A DNA stretch of 17,644 nucleotides. It comes from an uncultured Oscillospiraceae bacterium (GTDB lineage Bacteria; Bacillota; Clostridia; Oscillospirales; Oscillospiraceae). The notes beneath the pieces were generated by a model. That model was given only the letters and a program-made list of their open reading frames with translations. It did no database searches and was not told where the DNA came from. How positions within the stretch are numbered: position 1 is the stretch's first letter; each line of letters begins with the position of its first letter. Of this stretch, positions 7,070 through 14,753 are shown piece after piece. The stretch lies in the NCBI GenBank assembly GCA_934589225.1, contig CAKTNS010000048.1:1-17644 (forward strand), written 5' to 3'. A program made the translations under genes and the position numbers.

Positions 7070-7840
7070 TTAGTGGCAGCCGTGATTGCCGCAGCCGTGG
7101 CTGCCGCAGGTGTGGCCGCCCTCGCCGTGGGCATGGTCGTGATGGCTGCAGCGGACGTCGGGGTCATACCCCAGGTTCCCCGCCAGCAGGGCCGCCACCG
7201 CATCATCGGCATTGCCGCTGACACCGCCGTAGAGCCGGATGCCCGCCTCTGCCAGAGCCATCTGGGCACCGCCGCCGATACCGCCGCAAATCAGGGTATC
7301 CACGCCTTCGCCCATGAGGAAGCCCGCCAGAGCGCCGTGGCCGCTGCCGTTGGTATCCAGGATTTTCACACGAAGGACCTTGCCGTCCTCAATTTCGTAG
7401 ATTTTAAACTGCTCCGTATGGCCGAAATGCTGAAAAATCTCCCCGTGGTCATAGGTAACTGCTACTTTCATAACCCATACTCCTTTGTGATCATTCTGAT
7501 TTTTTCCCGTCATGCCGGGCTCACACCGGCCGCAGGAGGTCCGATCCAGGCCTTCGCAGACCCGATAGTTCCCGCCGGAGATACGAAGGGCTCTGCCGTA
7601 TACCAGGCAGGCGGCGATTTTCCGCCGGGCGCTTTCGTAAACCTCCTGCACCGTGGAGCGGGAAATATCCATCTGCCTTGCGCAGTCCTCCTGGGTGCAG
7701 GCCTCCAGGTCCAGCAGCCGGATCACCTCGTATTCATCCAGGGTCAGCTGAATGGGGGCATCCTCCTGTTTTCCCTGGGGAGAAAAGGTCTCCACCCGGG
7801 GCATCACACATATGCGGCGGCATCGCTGGGGTCTTGGCAC
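7070..7840 (-). CDS. DUF134 - NifX/NifB-type (Fe-Mo cofactor family) fusion protein with His/Cys-rich tail
   Basis: This encodes 256 residues from GTG at 7840, chosen because AAAGGAGG lies eight bases upstream and DUF134 proteins begin with the PRPxxCRRI pattern seen here; an ATG at 7867 precedes that site. Residues 1-108 are DUF134: PRPQRCRRIC at the start, a helix-turn-helix (about 48-76, TQEDCARQMDISRSTVQEVYESARRKI) and cysteines C95, C103, C106. Residues 124-228 are the NifX/NifB C-terminal fold (MKVAVTYDHGEIFQHFGHTEQFKIYEI). The last 27 residues (230-256) are rich in His and Cys, suggesting metal binding. This fused architecture is known in clostridia. There are no nif structural genes here, so nitrogen fixation is not implied. 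The DUF134 half may bind DNA and the other half a metal or iron-sulfur cluster. An internal start at 7471 may give the second domain alone. Confidence 0.9.
   Translation of the reverse strand: MPRPQRCRRICVMPRVETFSPQGKQEDAPIQLTLDEYEVIRLLDLEACTQEDCARQMDISRSTVQEVYESARRKIAACLVYGRALRISGGNYRVCEGLDRTSCGRCEPGMTGKNQNDHKGVWVMKVAVTYDHGEIFQHFGHTEQFKIYEIEDGKVLRVKILDTNGSGHGALAGFLMGEGVDTLICGGIGGGAQMALAEAGIRLYGGVSGNADDAVAALLAGNLGYDPDVRCSHHDHAHGEGGHTCGSHGCGNHGCH
7469..7486 (-). promoter_or_regulatory. Internal ribosome binding site and start for the NifX-like domain
   Basis: AAAGGAG (7486-7480) lies eight bases before an in-frame ATG (7471-7469) that begins MKVAVTYD, exactly where the second domain starts. 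Translation from here would give a separate 133-residue protein (7070-7471). Confidence 0.5.
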
Positions 7841-7861
7841 CTGTAGGTCCTCCTTTATTTC

Positions 7862-7873
7862 CGGCATATGCCG
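7862..7873. promoter_or_regulatory. Palindromic candidate operator at the DUF134-NifX promoter
   Basis: CGGCATATGCCG is a perfect 12-bp palindrome directly downstream of the -10 box, covering the expected transcription start. The placement suits a repressor site. The DUF134 helix-turn-helix protein itself is one candidate binder, which is inference. Confidence 0.45.
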
Positions 7874-7902
7874 ATTATAATTCTTTTCCGCTCAAAAATC
7901 AA
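7874..7902 (-). promoter_or_regulatory. Sigma-A promoter of the DUF134-NifX gene
   Basis: Minus strand: TTGATT (7902-7897), 17-bp spacer, perfect TATAAT (7879-7874). The ribosome binding site AAAGGAGG follows about 20 bases on, and the GTG start 33 bases on. It lies just after the flippase stop at 7926. Confidence 0.75.
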
Positions 7903-7925
7903 GGGGTTATTCAAAAGATTTCTTT

Positions 7926-9389
7926 TTATCCATTTTTTCGCTTCTTTTCAAACCACAAATCCTTCACAAACCGGACCATGGGGTCACGGAACAGCAGCAG
8001 CTCCGCCAGATACATGAGACCGCACACCGCCATCACCAGGGCCAGGCGAGTCAGTCTGCCGGGGACCAGCAGATTCAGCACGCAACCCGCCGCCGCCATG
8101 GGAAGGCTCAAAAGGAAATACCGCAGGACGTTTCCGAAGACCTTTTTGATGTCCATATCCTGCCGGACAAAATACATCTGCACCACCGTCACCGTGACCT
8201 CTGCCGCCACGGAGGCAATGGCCGCTCCGGTGGAGGCCATGCGGCGGATCAGAAACAGATTGAGATACACATTCACCAGGGCACCGGCGGTCACCGAGGC
8301 GGTGAGCTTGTTCTCCCGGCCCACGGGCACCAGGAACTGAATGCCGATGACGTTGCTCAGGCCGATGACCAGGGGCAGAATGGACAGCACCCGCAGCAAA
8401 GGCACCACGGGCTCATAGCCCACCCCATAGTAAACCGGCACAAAGTCCCGGGCGATCAATTGAAGTCCCACCACAATGGGCACGCCGATGCAGCAAACGA
8501 ACCGGAAGGACATATCCAGAATGTCCGCCGCCTCTTTTTTCCGCCCTTGGCTCCACAGCACCGCCACCCGGCTGGCGATCACCGGGGAGATCACGGTACA
8601 CACCGCCTCCACCAGGCGGATGAGCTTCTGGGCCTGGTCATAATAGCCGTTCTCCGCCTCGGAATGGGTGATGAGGCCGATCATGGTCTTATCCAGCACC
8701 GTATAGATCTGCATGGCCAGCTGGGCTACAAACAGCCGGAAGGCGCAGAAAATATGGCCCTTTTCCCGGTCCAGGAGGGTCATGCCCCCGTTGTCCAGCC
8801 GGTTATACTTGGGAATAAACAGCCACTGGGCACCGCCCCCCAGCAGGGTCATGGCGGTATACACGCAGGCATAGGCCGCCACGTCCGCCGGGGTCTTTAC
8901 AAAGAGGAACAGCAGCGCCACCATCAGGAATTTGGCCGCCCCGTTGCACAGGGCCACCACCGGGAACTGCTCTCGGCCCTGGAAATACCAGGTGATGTCC
9001 GCCGCCACGCTGAAGATCTCCAGCCCCACGAACACATACATCCGGGGGTCAACGCTGCCCGGCACCACGGTCAGGCCAAAAAGGACGCAGCCCACCACCG
9101 CCGCAAAGCACCGCAGCACCGCCAGATCCCGGAAGGCCTGCCGCTGCTTTGCCTCGTCAGCCTGCAGGGAGGCGATCAGCCGCTGGCCATAGGTGGCGGT
9201 GCCGAATCCGGCGGCCAGAATAAAATAAGAGGCGATGGACCGGGCATAGGAATACCGGCCGATCATCTCGCTGCCCAGAACCCGGGACAGATAGGGCGTG
9301 GTTATAAAAGGTACCAGGTACAGCGACATCTGATAAATCAGCTGGGCCGCCAGGTTTTGAGAAAGGGAACGGCTTGCCTTATTTTTCAT
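7926..9389 (-). CDS. Wzx-type polysaccharide flippase (MOP superfamily)
   Basis: This encodes 487 residues, mostly hydrophobic, consistent with 12-14 membrane helices. The N-terminus (SLSQNLAAQLIYQMSLYLVPFITTPYLSRVLGSEMIGRYSYARSI, residues 8-52) is the typical opening of Wzx/RfbX lipid-linked oligosaccharide flippases of the polysaccharide transport branch. These proteins move undecaprenyl-diphosphate-linked repeat units across the cytoplasmic membrane. A sugar transferase about 5 kb away and a phosphohexomutase nearby could feed the same pathway, but there is no full polysaccharide cluster here: no Wzy, no Wzz and no other glycosyltransferases. The start is ATG at 9389; AAAGGA lies about 12 bases upstream, a loose fit. 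It has a strong promoter and a leader of about 100 bases. No terminator is seen before the next promoter, so some read-through into the DUF134 gene is possible. Confidence 0.9.
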   Translation of the reverse strand: MKNKASRSLSQNLAAQLIYQMSLYLVPFITTPYLSRVLGSEMIGRYSYARSIASYFILAAGFGTATYGQRLIASLQADEAKQRQAFRDLAVLRCFAAVVGCVLFGLTVVPGSVDPRMYVFVGLEIFSVAADITWYFQGREQFPVVALCNGAAKFLMVALLFLFVKTPADVAAYACVYTAMTLLGGGAQWLFIPKYNRLDNGGMTLLDREKGHIFCAFRLFVAQLAMQIYTVLDKTMIGLITHSEAENGYYDQAQKLIRLVEAVCTVISPVIASRVAVLWSQGRKKEAADILDMSFRFVCCIGVPIVVGLQLIARDFVPVYYGVGYEPVVPLLRVLSILPLVIGLSNVIGIQFLVPVGRENKLTASVTAGALVNVYLNLFLIRRMASTGAAIASVAAEVTVTVVQMYFVRQDMDIKKVFGNVLRYFLLSLPMAAAGCVLNLLVPGRLTRLALVMAVCGLMYLAELLLFRDPMVRFVKDLWFEKKRKNG

Positions 9390-9495
9390 AATTCCACGAA
9401 GTCCTTTATTTTTTCACTAAACGCCGCATATCCGGGAAAGGGCCGGGATTTCCCCTCTTTTTCCCCAGAAATATCCACTATACAGCGTTCCCGCT

Positions 9496-9524
9496 ATTTT
9501 ATCATACCCGGCAACCCATGTCAA
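9496..9524 (-). promoter_or_regulatory. Strong sigma-A promoter of the flippase gene
   Basis: Minus strand: perfect TTGACA (9524-9519), 17-bp spacer, TAAAAT (9501-9496) with TGA before it (extended -10). This is the best promoter match in the window. It predicts a leader of about 100 bases. The remaining sequence between 9390 and 9700 shows no gene. Confidence 0.8.
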
Positions 9525-9614
9525 TCTTCCGCCGCTCTCCCGCTGCAAATTCACGAAGCCCCGGGGAGCGCCCATACATTTCGGTACAGAAAAATGACAT
9601 TTGGGGACACTCTT

Positions 9615-9643
9615 TTTCCATTATCCAACAGCTGTGTTAGATT
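9615..9643 (+). promoter_or_regulatory. Weak candidate promoter of the secreted-protein/sortase genes
   Basis: TTTCCA (9615-9620), 17-bp spacer, TAGATT (9638-9643). The GTGTTAgatt context resembles the GTGTTAtact of the response-regulator promoter. This is a weak match, offered because a plus-strand promoter is expected here. Confidence 0.3.
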
Positions 9644-9700
9644 ATTGTCATAGTCAACCGGATACTCCAGCCCTCCGGGGCAGAAAAGAGGAACACCCTT

Positions 9701-10780
9701 ATGAAAAATACACACAGAACATACCGCCCCCTGCTCTCCATCCTGCTGTGCCTGGCCCTCGCCCTGTGCCTGGTGCCGCTGATGACCCTGCCCGGGTCTG
9801 CCCTGTCGAACCTTCCCATAACCGCAACTATGGCAAATATTCAGTATTACCCCTCCGGCTGCCTTCAGTCCGTAGACATCACCGCCCAGCTGACCAGTGG
9901 TGGGTTCCGCGACGCTCACGGCCGGTTCGCTGTCCATGAGGGCGACACCACCCATGATTACCTTGATCCTGTCTCCTATGATTCCAGCGCCTGGCCCACC
10001 AACGTTACCGACTCCACCTTTGTGGCCTTCGGCTCCGGCAGCGAATTTTTGTGGACCGACATGCAGCCCCACAGCACAACCATCAGTTTTGCTGACGGCG
10101 AGGTCCCCATGAACGCAAACAAGGACTATACCATTGTGATGTGGAGCAGATGCGACGGCTATGGCGTATACCCTGACTTTCTCGTAGGCAATCTCAAGGT
10201 CGCCAACAATCAGCTGTCCTTCCAGGACAGCACCGGCCGGACGGAGGCCGCCCCTGCTGGCCCCGCTGGCTCTGCTGCTCCCGCCGCCCCTGTCCATGTC
10301 CATCACTGGGTCGTTACCGGGCACAATACCGATACCCTCACCGCCAAGTGCACCGGTGCCGGGACCTGTGACAAATCCGCCGTCTCCGTCAGCATTGCCG
10401 CCAAGAGCGTCACCCTGCCGGATACTCCCTACAACGCCCAGATCACCGGGGCCGATGCCTTCCAGAGCGTCACCGGCCTGAAGGTCCAGCCCCTGGCGGA
10501 CAAGGGCCGGGCTGCCTACAAGTACAAGGCCATGGGCGCCGACAGCTTTACAGACCCCGACCTGAACGCCCCCAAGGCCGGCACCTACCAGGCCATCCTC
10601 TATGTAACGGATGACGACGGCGTCACCAGCTCCGCTTTTGCAGAGTACACCGCCATTGACCCTGTTAAGACCGCCGCCACCGGTGACACCCGGCCCGTGG
10701 AGATCATCGCCCTGGGCCTGGGCATGTTCTGCGCCATGGCCGCCGTCTCCTTCACCCTGGACCGGAAAATGCGTGGCTAA
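9701..10780 (+). CDS. Secreted surface protein with C-terminal anchor, likely sortase substrate
   Basis: This encodes 359 residues. Residues 1-34 are a signal peptide (positive MKNTHRTYR, hydrophobic core LLSILLCLALALCLVPL, cleavage near GSA-LS). Residues 35-175 form a domain I cannot name. An Ala/Pro/Gly linker (183-198) leads to a His-His-Trp...KCTGAGTCDKS segment (200-226), a start seen in repeat modules of clostridial surface proteins, followed by a beta-rich domain (about 227-320) with GTYQAILYVTDDDG. The tail is AATGDTRP (325-332), a hydrophobic segment (334-352) and DRKMRG, the layout of a cell-wall sorting signal, but with AATGD instead of LPxTG or PPxTG. A class B sortase gene follows after 46 bases, supporting a substrate-enzyme pair. 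The start has GAGGA about nine bases upstream. If not sorted, it would be tail-anchored in the membrane. Confidence 0.75.
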   Translation: MKNTHRTYRPLLSILLCLALALCLVPLMTLPGSALSNLPITATMANIQYYPSGCLQSVDITAQLTSGGFRDAHGRFAVHEGDTTHDYLDPVSYDSSAWPTNVTDSTFVAFGSGSEFLWTDMQPHSTTISFADGEVPMNANKDYTIVMWSRCDGYGVYPDFLVGNLKVANNQLSFQDSTGRTEAAPAGPAGSAAPAAPVHVHHWVVTGHNTDTLTAKCTGAGTCDKSAVSVSIAAKSVTLPDTPYNAQITGADAFQSVTGLKVQPLADKGRAAYKYKAMGADSFTDPDLNAPKAGTYQAILYVTDDDGVTSSAFAEYTAIDPVKTAATGDTRPVEIIALGLGMFCAMAAVSFTLDRKMRG

Positions 10781-10826
10781 CCAAACACAGACCAGGCGTT
10801 TCCCGCCGGATCGGAAGTGCTCCACC

Positions 10827-11720
10827 ATGAAACATTATCACGGCAAATACCAATCCTCCACCCGAGCCCGACCCTTTTTCTGGGTCGGGCTTGGGTGCTG
10901 TCTTGCGGCGGCAGGGTTTTTCGTGTACCTGGGGCTGTTTTTCCTGGGTGCCGCCCGGCAGCGGCAGGAAAACGCCAGGGCCGCAAAGAACTATGTGCAG
11001 GAAGCCCCGGCCCATACCGCCCCGGTGGCTGCTGCGGAGTCCACCACGGAAGCTGCTGCAGAACAAGCCACGCAAGAGGTTCCGGAGCCTGCCCGGGCCG
11101 AGCAACCGGAAGCGCCCTCCACCGAGGCCCCTACCGAGCCCCGGTTTCCCACCGTCGATTTTCAGGGGCTTTGGGAGAAGAATCCCCAGGTGGTGGCCTG
11201 GCTGCAAATCCCCGCCATGGAATCTATCAACTATCCCGTGGTCCAAGGCCAGGACAACGCCTACTATGCCCACCACAGCTGGGAGGGAACGGAAAGCGAC
11301 CACGGGGCCATCTTCCTGGACTATGAAAACACCGCCGATTTTTCCCAGGTCCACAGCATCCTCTACGGCCACTGCATGAAAGACGGCACCATGTTTCAGC
11401 CCCTGGGCAAATGGGAAGGCCCGGAGTATTTCGCAAATACGGACCGGACGCTGCTGCTCTTCCTCCCGGAGGAGACCCGGGTCTATGAGATTTTCGCCGT
11501 AGAGCGGGTCAACGCCCTGGACAGCCGGGTGTATAAAACGGACTATGTTTCCGACAGCGCCTGGAGCGCCGCCCTGGCAAAAACCCTGCAATCAGCCTCC
11601 GTCAAAAGGGAGCAAGTGCTGACCCAGGACAGTCGGGTGCTGACCCTCTCCACCTGCATGGGGGACATGGAGCGGCTGGTGGTCCACGCCCTGTGCATCG
11701 AGCAGATTCTCCTTCCCTGA
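10827..11720 (+). CDS. Class B sortase
   Basis: This encodes 297 residues. A membrane helix at about 16-41 follows a short positive N-terminus (type II topology). Residues about 55-108 are a long Ala/Glu/Pro/Thr-rich stalk, unusually extended. The catalytic domain covers about 110-297 and has the three sortase residues: His182 in ILYGHCMKDGTMF, Cys277 in LTLSTCMGDM, and Arg283 in ERLVVHA. NYPVVQGQDNAYYAHHSW and GAIFLDYEN are typical of class B enzymes. Such enzymes join a sorting-signal threonine to peptidoglycan or, in clostridia, anchor PPxTG-type proteins. The only clear candidate substrate here is the protein encoded just upstream. ATG at 10827 is used because it opens the membrane anchor; GGAAG lies about nine bases upstream. 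Longer readings overlap the upstream gene and look non-coding. Confidence 0.92.
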   Translation: MKHYHGKYQSSTRARPFFWVGLGCCLAAAGFFVYLGLFFLGAARQRQENARAAKNYVQEAPAHTAPVAAAESTTEAAAEQATQEVPEPARAEQPEAPSTEAPTEPRFPTVDFQGLWEKNPQVVAWLQIPAMESINYPVVQGQDNAYYAHHSWEGTESDHGAIFLDYENTADFSQVHSILYGHCMKDGTMFQPLGKWEGPEYFANTDRTLLLFLPEETRVYEIFAVERVNALDSRVYKTDYVSDSAWSAALAKTLQSASVKREQVLTQDSRVLTLSTCMGDMERLVVHALCIEQILLP

Positions 11721-11724
11721 CGGC

Positions 11725-11753
11725 TTGCGAAGGGGCAAAAACCGTGTTATACT
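11725..11753 (+). promoter_or_regulatory. Sigma-A promoter of the LytTR/GHKL pair
   Basis: TTGCGA (11725-11730), 17-bp spacer, TATACT (11748-11753). It starts five bases after the sortase stop. The ribosome binding site GGAGG follows at about 11774. The pair can therefore be transcribed separately from the sortase unit. Confidence 0.65.
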
Positions 11754-11785
11754 GAAAAAACAAAACAACGGAAGGAGGTCTGGCT

Positions 11786-12511
11786 ATGCTGAAAATCGCC
11801 CTTTGTGACGATGATGCCGCCGCCCGGGAGCATATCGGAACACTCTTGGAAGAATACCTGACGGAAAAGGGCCTTCCCTATCGGCTCTATCCCTTTTCCG
11901 GGGCCATGGCCCTGCTGGATGCCCTGGAGCGGGAGCGGTTTTCTGCCCTGGTGCTGGACATCCTCATGCCCGGCCTCACAGGCATCCAGGCCGCCCGGGA
12001 GTTGCGGCGGTTTGACCGGAACATGCCCATCCTCTTTTTGACCTCCTCCCCGGAATTCGGGGTGGAAAGCTACCAGGTGGAGGCCTTTTCCTATCTTTTA
12101 AAGCCCGTCCACCGGCAGGACCTGGCCCCGGTTTTGGACCGCCTTCTGGTCCGGCTGCGGCATGAGGCGGAAACCCTGCTGCTGCCCACCTCCTCCGGGC
12201 TTCTGCGGCTGCCCTGCGGCTCCATTGAGGTTCTGGAAATCAACAGCCGGAAGCTCCTGTTTTACCTGGAGGACGGCAGCCAGACCCAGATTTCCGGCAC
12301 CCTGGCAGAATACGAGCCCCAGCTGATGAAAACCGGCAGCTTTCTGAAGGTCCACAGGTCTTACCTGGTGAATATGGCCGCCATCCAGCGCCTGGGGAAC
12401 CTGGAGCTCACCACCTACTCCGGCCGCACCGTGCCCATTTCCCGGCTGCTCTCCGGCACCGTGCGGCAGCAGTATATGGATTTTCTCTTCCAAAAGGAGG
12501 GGGTTTTGTGA
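11786..12511 (+). CDS. LytTR-family response regulator (AgrA/LytR type)
   Basis: This encodes 241 residues. The receiver domain (1-120) has the acidic CDDD pocket (residues 7-10), the phospho-acceptor Asp58 in LVLDILMPG, Thr86 in LFLTSS and Lys106 in LLKP. The DNA-binding LytTR domain (about 132-236) shows the SIEVLEINSRKLLFYL and SFLKVHRSYLVNMAAI (185-200) patterns. These regulators bind paired direct repeats and often control exported or surface products. ATG has GGAGG seven to eight bases upstream. The stop overlaps the kinase start by 4 bases (GTGA), so the two are coupled. Targets are unknown; the adjacent sortase and surface protein are candidates. Confidence 0.94.
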   Translation: MLKIALCDDDAAAREHIGTLLEEYLTEKGLPYRLYPFSGAMALLDALERERFSALVLDILMPGLTGIQAARELRRFDRNMPILFLTSSPEFGVESYQVEAFSYLLKPVHRQDLAPVLDRLLVRLRHEAETLLLPTSSGLLRLPCGSIEVLEINSRKLLFYLEDGSQTQISGTLAEYEPQLMKTGSFLKVHRSYLVNMAAIQRLGNLELTTYSGRTVPISRLLSGTVRQQYMDFLFQKEGVL

Positions 12512-13800
12512 GCTTTCTGGACCTTCTGGGGGGGGTTAACTATGGGCTGGTGCTGATTTACGGCCTGTTTCTCAGTGTGTCCATTTCCGGGGGCTGGGAA
12601 AATGACCAGCAGCGGCGTTTTGTATTCTGGCTGTGCCCGGTGTTTTTGCTGATCCAGTCCCCCTGCTGGCTGTTTCTCGGGGCGGATGTGGTGAAAAAGC
12701 TCTATCCCCTTATCGTCCACCTGCCTTTGGTGCTGATTCTGGTACTGGCCCTCCGAAAGCCCCTGGGGGTGGCGGCGGTCAGCGTGTTTACGGGGTATCT
12801 GTGCTGCCAGCTGCCCCGGTGGGTGGATATTGCGGTAAGCTGGCTGTTCCGCTCTCCCCTGCTGGGAGAGATCGCCTATACCGTCGCCATCTTCCCCCTG
12901 TTTTTCCTGCTGCTCTCCCGGTTCGCCGGGCCTGCCCACCAGGCCATGACCCGGTCCCGGCAGTCCCTGCTGCTCTTCGGGGGGCTGCCTGCGGGGTATT
13001 ATCTTTTTGACTACGCCACCACCATTTATTCAAGCCTTCTCTATTCCGGCATCCCGGCCCTCAACGAGCTGACCCCCACGGTGGTGATCCTCTTTTATGT
13101 GCTCTTTCTCACGGCCTACAACCAGGAGACCCAAAAGCTTGCCCAGGCGGAGCTGGAGCTGACGGCCCACACGACCCTTCTGAACCAGGCCCAGCGGGAG
13201 ATGGAAGCCCTGCGGCAGGCCCAGACCCAAACCGCCATTTTCCGCCACGACCTGCGGCACCACCTGAACATCATCGAGGGGTTTCTCTCCGCCGACAAGC
13301 CCCAGCAGGCCCTGGCCTACATTCAAAAGGCCCAGACAAGGGTCTCTGCCACGGCGGTCCAGCGGTTTTGCGACAATGAGACCGTGAACCTCCTTTGCTC
13401 CTCCTTTGCCCAGAAGGCCCAGGAACAGGACACCCGGCTGCAAGTGGGAGCCCGGCTTCCCAAGGAGCTGCCCATTTCCGACACGGAGCTCTGCGCCCTG
13501 CTGTCCAACGGCCTGGAAAACGCCCTGAATGCCGCCGTTGCCCTGCCCCCTGAACATCGGTGGGTGCGGTGCTTTTTTGGCATCCGGCGGGACAAGCTGC
13601 TGCTGGAAATCCAGAATCCCTATTTAGGCACCGTGACCATGGCCGACGGCCTGCCGGAAAACACTGCCCCGGGCCACGGCTTCGGCTGCCGCAGCATCCG
13701 CTATATTGCCCAGCACCACGGAGGCCTTTACACCTTCCGGCCGGAAAACGGCATTTTCACCCTGCAAGTGGTGCTGCCCATGAGCACTGACCAAACATAA
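12508..13800 (+). CDS. GHKL-domain sensor histidine kinase (AgrC/ComD type)
   Basis: This encodes 430 residues from GTG at 12508, with AAAGGAGG upstream and a 4-base overlap with the regulator. Residues about 8-205 form roughly six membrane helices, with no recognisable extracellular sensor domain. A coiled coil follows (about 206-242, rich in Gln/Glu/Ala). The phospho-acceptor motif FRHDLRHHLN (245-254, His247) and the ATP-binding GHKL domain (about 320-426) are present: the N box is LLSNGLENALNAA (331-343) and the G box GHGFGCRSI (389-397). Kinases of this layout often sense peptides, but no agrB/agrD-like gene is next to it, so the ligand is unknown. The G box has Cys where Leu is common. 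The gene ends at a strong terminator. Confidence 0.93.
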   Translation: MSFLDLLGGVNYGLVLIYGLFLSVSISGGWENDQQRRFVFWLCPVFLLIQSPCWLFLGADVVKKLYPLIVHLPLVLILVLALRKPLGVAAVSVFTGYLCCQLPRWVDIAVSWLFRSPLLGEIAYTVAIFPLFFLLLSRFAGPAHQAMTRSRQSLLLFGGLPAGYYLFDYATTIYSSLLYSGIPALNELTPTVVILFYVLFLTAYNQETQKLAQAELELTAHTTLLNQAQREMEALRQAQTQTAIFRHDLRHHLNIIEGFLSADKPQQALAYIQKAQTRVSATAVQRFCDNETVNLLCSSFAQKAQEQDTRLQVGARLPKELPISDTELCALLSNGLENALNAAVALPPEHRWVRCFFGIRRDKLLLEIQNPYLGTVTMADGLPENTAPGHGFGCRSIRYIAQHHGGLYTFRPENGIFTLQVVLPMSTDQT

Positions 13801-13803
13801 AAA

Positions 13804-13837
13804 CCCGGACTGCACATTTTCCGCAGTCCGGGCTTTT
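13804..13837. terminator. Bidirectional terminator between kinase and esterase genes
   Basis: A perfect 10-bp stem, CCCGGACTGC (13804-13813) with GCAGTCCGGG (13823-13832), and a 9-base loop. The plus strand continues C and four T; the minus strand continues with five T. It ends both converging transcripts. Confidence 0.85.
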
Positions 13838-13844
13838 CCGTTAT

Positions 13845-14717
13845 TTACTTCTCTTGGAACCGGGCCGCCATTTTGGCCGCCACCGCCGGGGCCACCACCC
13901 GGTAGAAGGCATCGTTTCCAAAGTGGGCCGGGCGGATGTCGGTGGTCACGCCGGTGCCGTTGACGGCGTTGGTATCCGTGTCCCGGGGAATTTTCACATA
14001 GGTTGTGGGATTCCAGGCTTTGTAGTGCGCCCAGATTTTGGGGCAGTCCCCCTGGGTGTACCAGTAGCAGGTGGTCTCCACGTTGTACCAGATGTCCCGG
14101 TTCCAGTCCCCCCGGTAAACCCGGCCGGGGTACTCCCGGGCGAAGGTCTCCAGGAAGTCCCGGGACATTTCCGTAAAGCCCCGGATGTTGCCGTCGCCGT
14201 CTTCAAAGTCAAATTCGCCCTGGAGCCACACCAGCCCCAAAAACCGGTTCTCCGGGTTCCGGTCCAGCACCAGCCGCAGCCGGTCCTTGAGGGCCAGATA
14301 GTAAGGGGACTGCACGCCCCAGCGAAGCCGCCCCTCCGAGGGCCGCAGGGTCTGGGGGTCATAGGTGCCGGGCTCGCCCACGGTAAAGCCTACCCCGCCA
14401 TAGGCGCAGGGCAGCACCAGGATGTCATAGTCCTCGGGAATCCGGTCCAGGAGCAAATCTGCCAGCGGCAGCTGCATGCCCTTGGTTCCCGGCTGGTCGG
14501 GGACGCTGTCGGGATTTCCGTAGGGCCGCATGTCCTGGAAATTCTGGGCACAGGCCTGCAAAGGGACGATTTGAAGGTTATCTTCCCCCCAGAGGCCCAG
14601 CTGCCACAGCCGCCGGGTGCGAAAGCGCCCCATATAGTCCTTCGTAACCGGGGATTCGTCAAAGCCCACGGCGTTGGACTGGCCCGCCACACACAGGATC
14701 ATGTATTTCCGTTCCAT
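13845..14717 (-). CDS. SGNH hydrolase, SASA (sialate O-acetylesterase-like / CE6) type carbohydrate esterase
   Basis: This encodes 290 residues with no signal peptide or membrane segment, so probably cytoplasmic. Catalytic signatures are spread as in the SASA/CE6 group: GQSNA (12-16, nucleophile Ser14), a Gly-rich PCAYGGVGF stretch (103-111), WLQGEFD (164-170) and a C-terminal Asp-x4-His (D260, H265 in DIRPAHFGND). Family members remove acyl groups, usually acetyl, from sugars. The substrate is not evident. It follows the sugar transferase by 36 bases on the same strand, with no promoter seen between, so it may edit the glycan that the transferase begins. The start is ATG at 14717 with AAAAGGA about nine bases upstream. 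Confidence 0.85.
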   Translation of the reverse strand: MERKYMILCVAGQSNAVGFDESPVTKDYMGRFRTRRLWQLGLWGEDNLQIVPLQACAQNFQDMRPYGNPDSVPDQPGTKGMQLPLADLLLDRIPEDYDILVLPCAYGGVGFTVGEPGTYDPQTLRPSEGRLRWGVQSPYYLALKDRLRLVLDRNPENRFLGLVWLQGEFDFEDGDGNIRGFTEMSRDFLETFAREYPGRVYRGDWNRDIWYNVETTCYWYTQGDCPKIWAHYKAWNPTTYVKIPRDTDTNAVNGTGVTTDIRPAHFGNDAFYRVVAPAVAAKMAARFQEK

Positions 14718-14753
14718 TTTATTCCGTCCTTTTCTCCCCTCAAGGCCTGGGGG

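Noticed and set aside
7070..7840. Evidence for nitrogen fixation
   Set aside because: The NifX/NifB-type domain is widespread in clostridia without nitrogenase, and no nifHDKEN-like gene is present.
9390..9700. Small gene in the gap between the flippase and secreted-protein genes
   Set aside because: No frame with a start and ribosome binding site was found; the region is accounted for by two divergent leaders and promoters.
10611..10826. Longer N-terminus for the sortase, starting at 10611
   Set aside because: It overlaps the 3' end of the secreted-protein gene and encodes a Pro/Ser-rich out-of-frame stretch; the ATG at 10827 gives a normal type II anchor.
9551..10828. A 425-residue reading frame on the minus strand opposite the secreted-protein gene
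   Set aside because: It is Gly/Val-rich with no recognisable domain, no ribosome binding site, and is antisense to a gene with a clear signal peptide and anchor. High GC makes long open antisense frames common.
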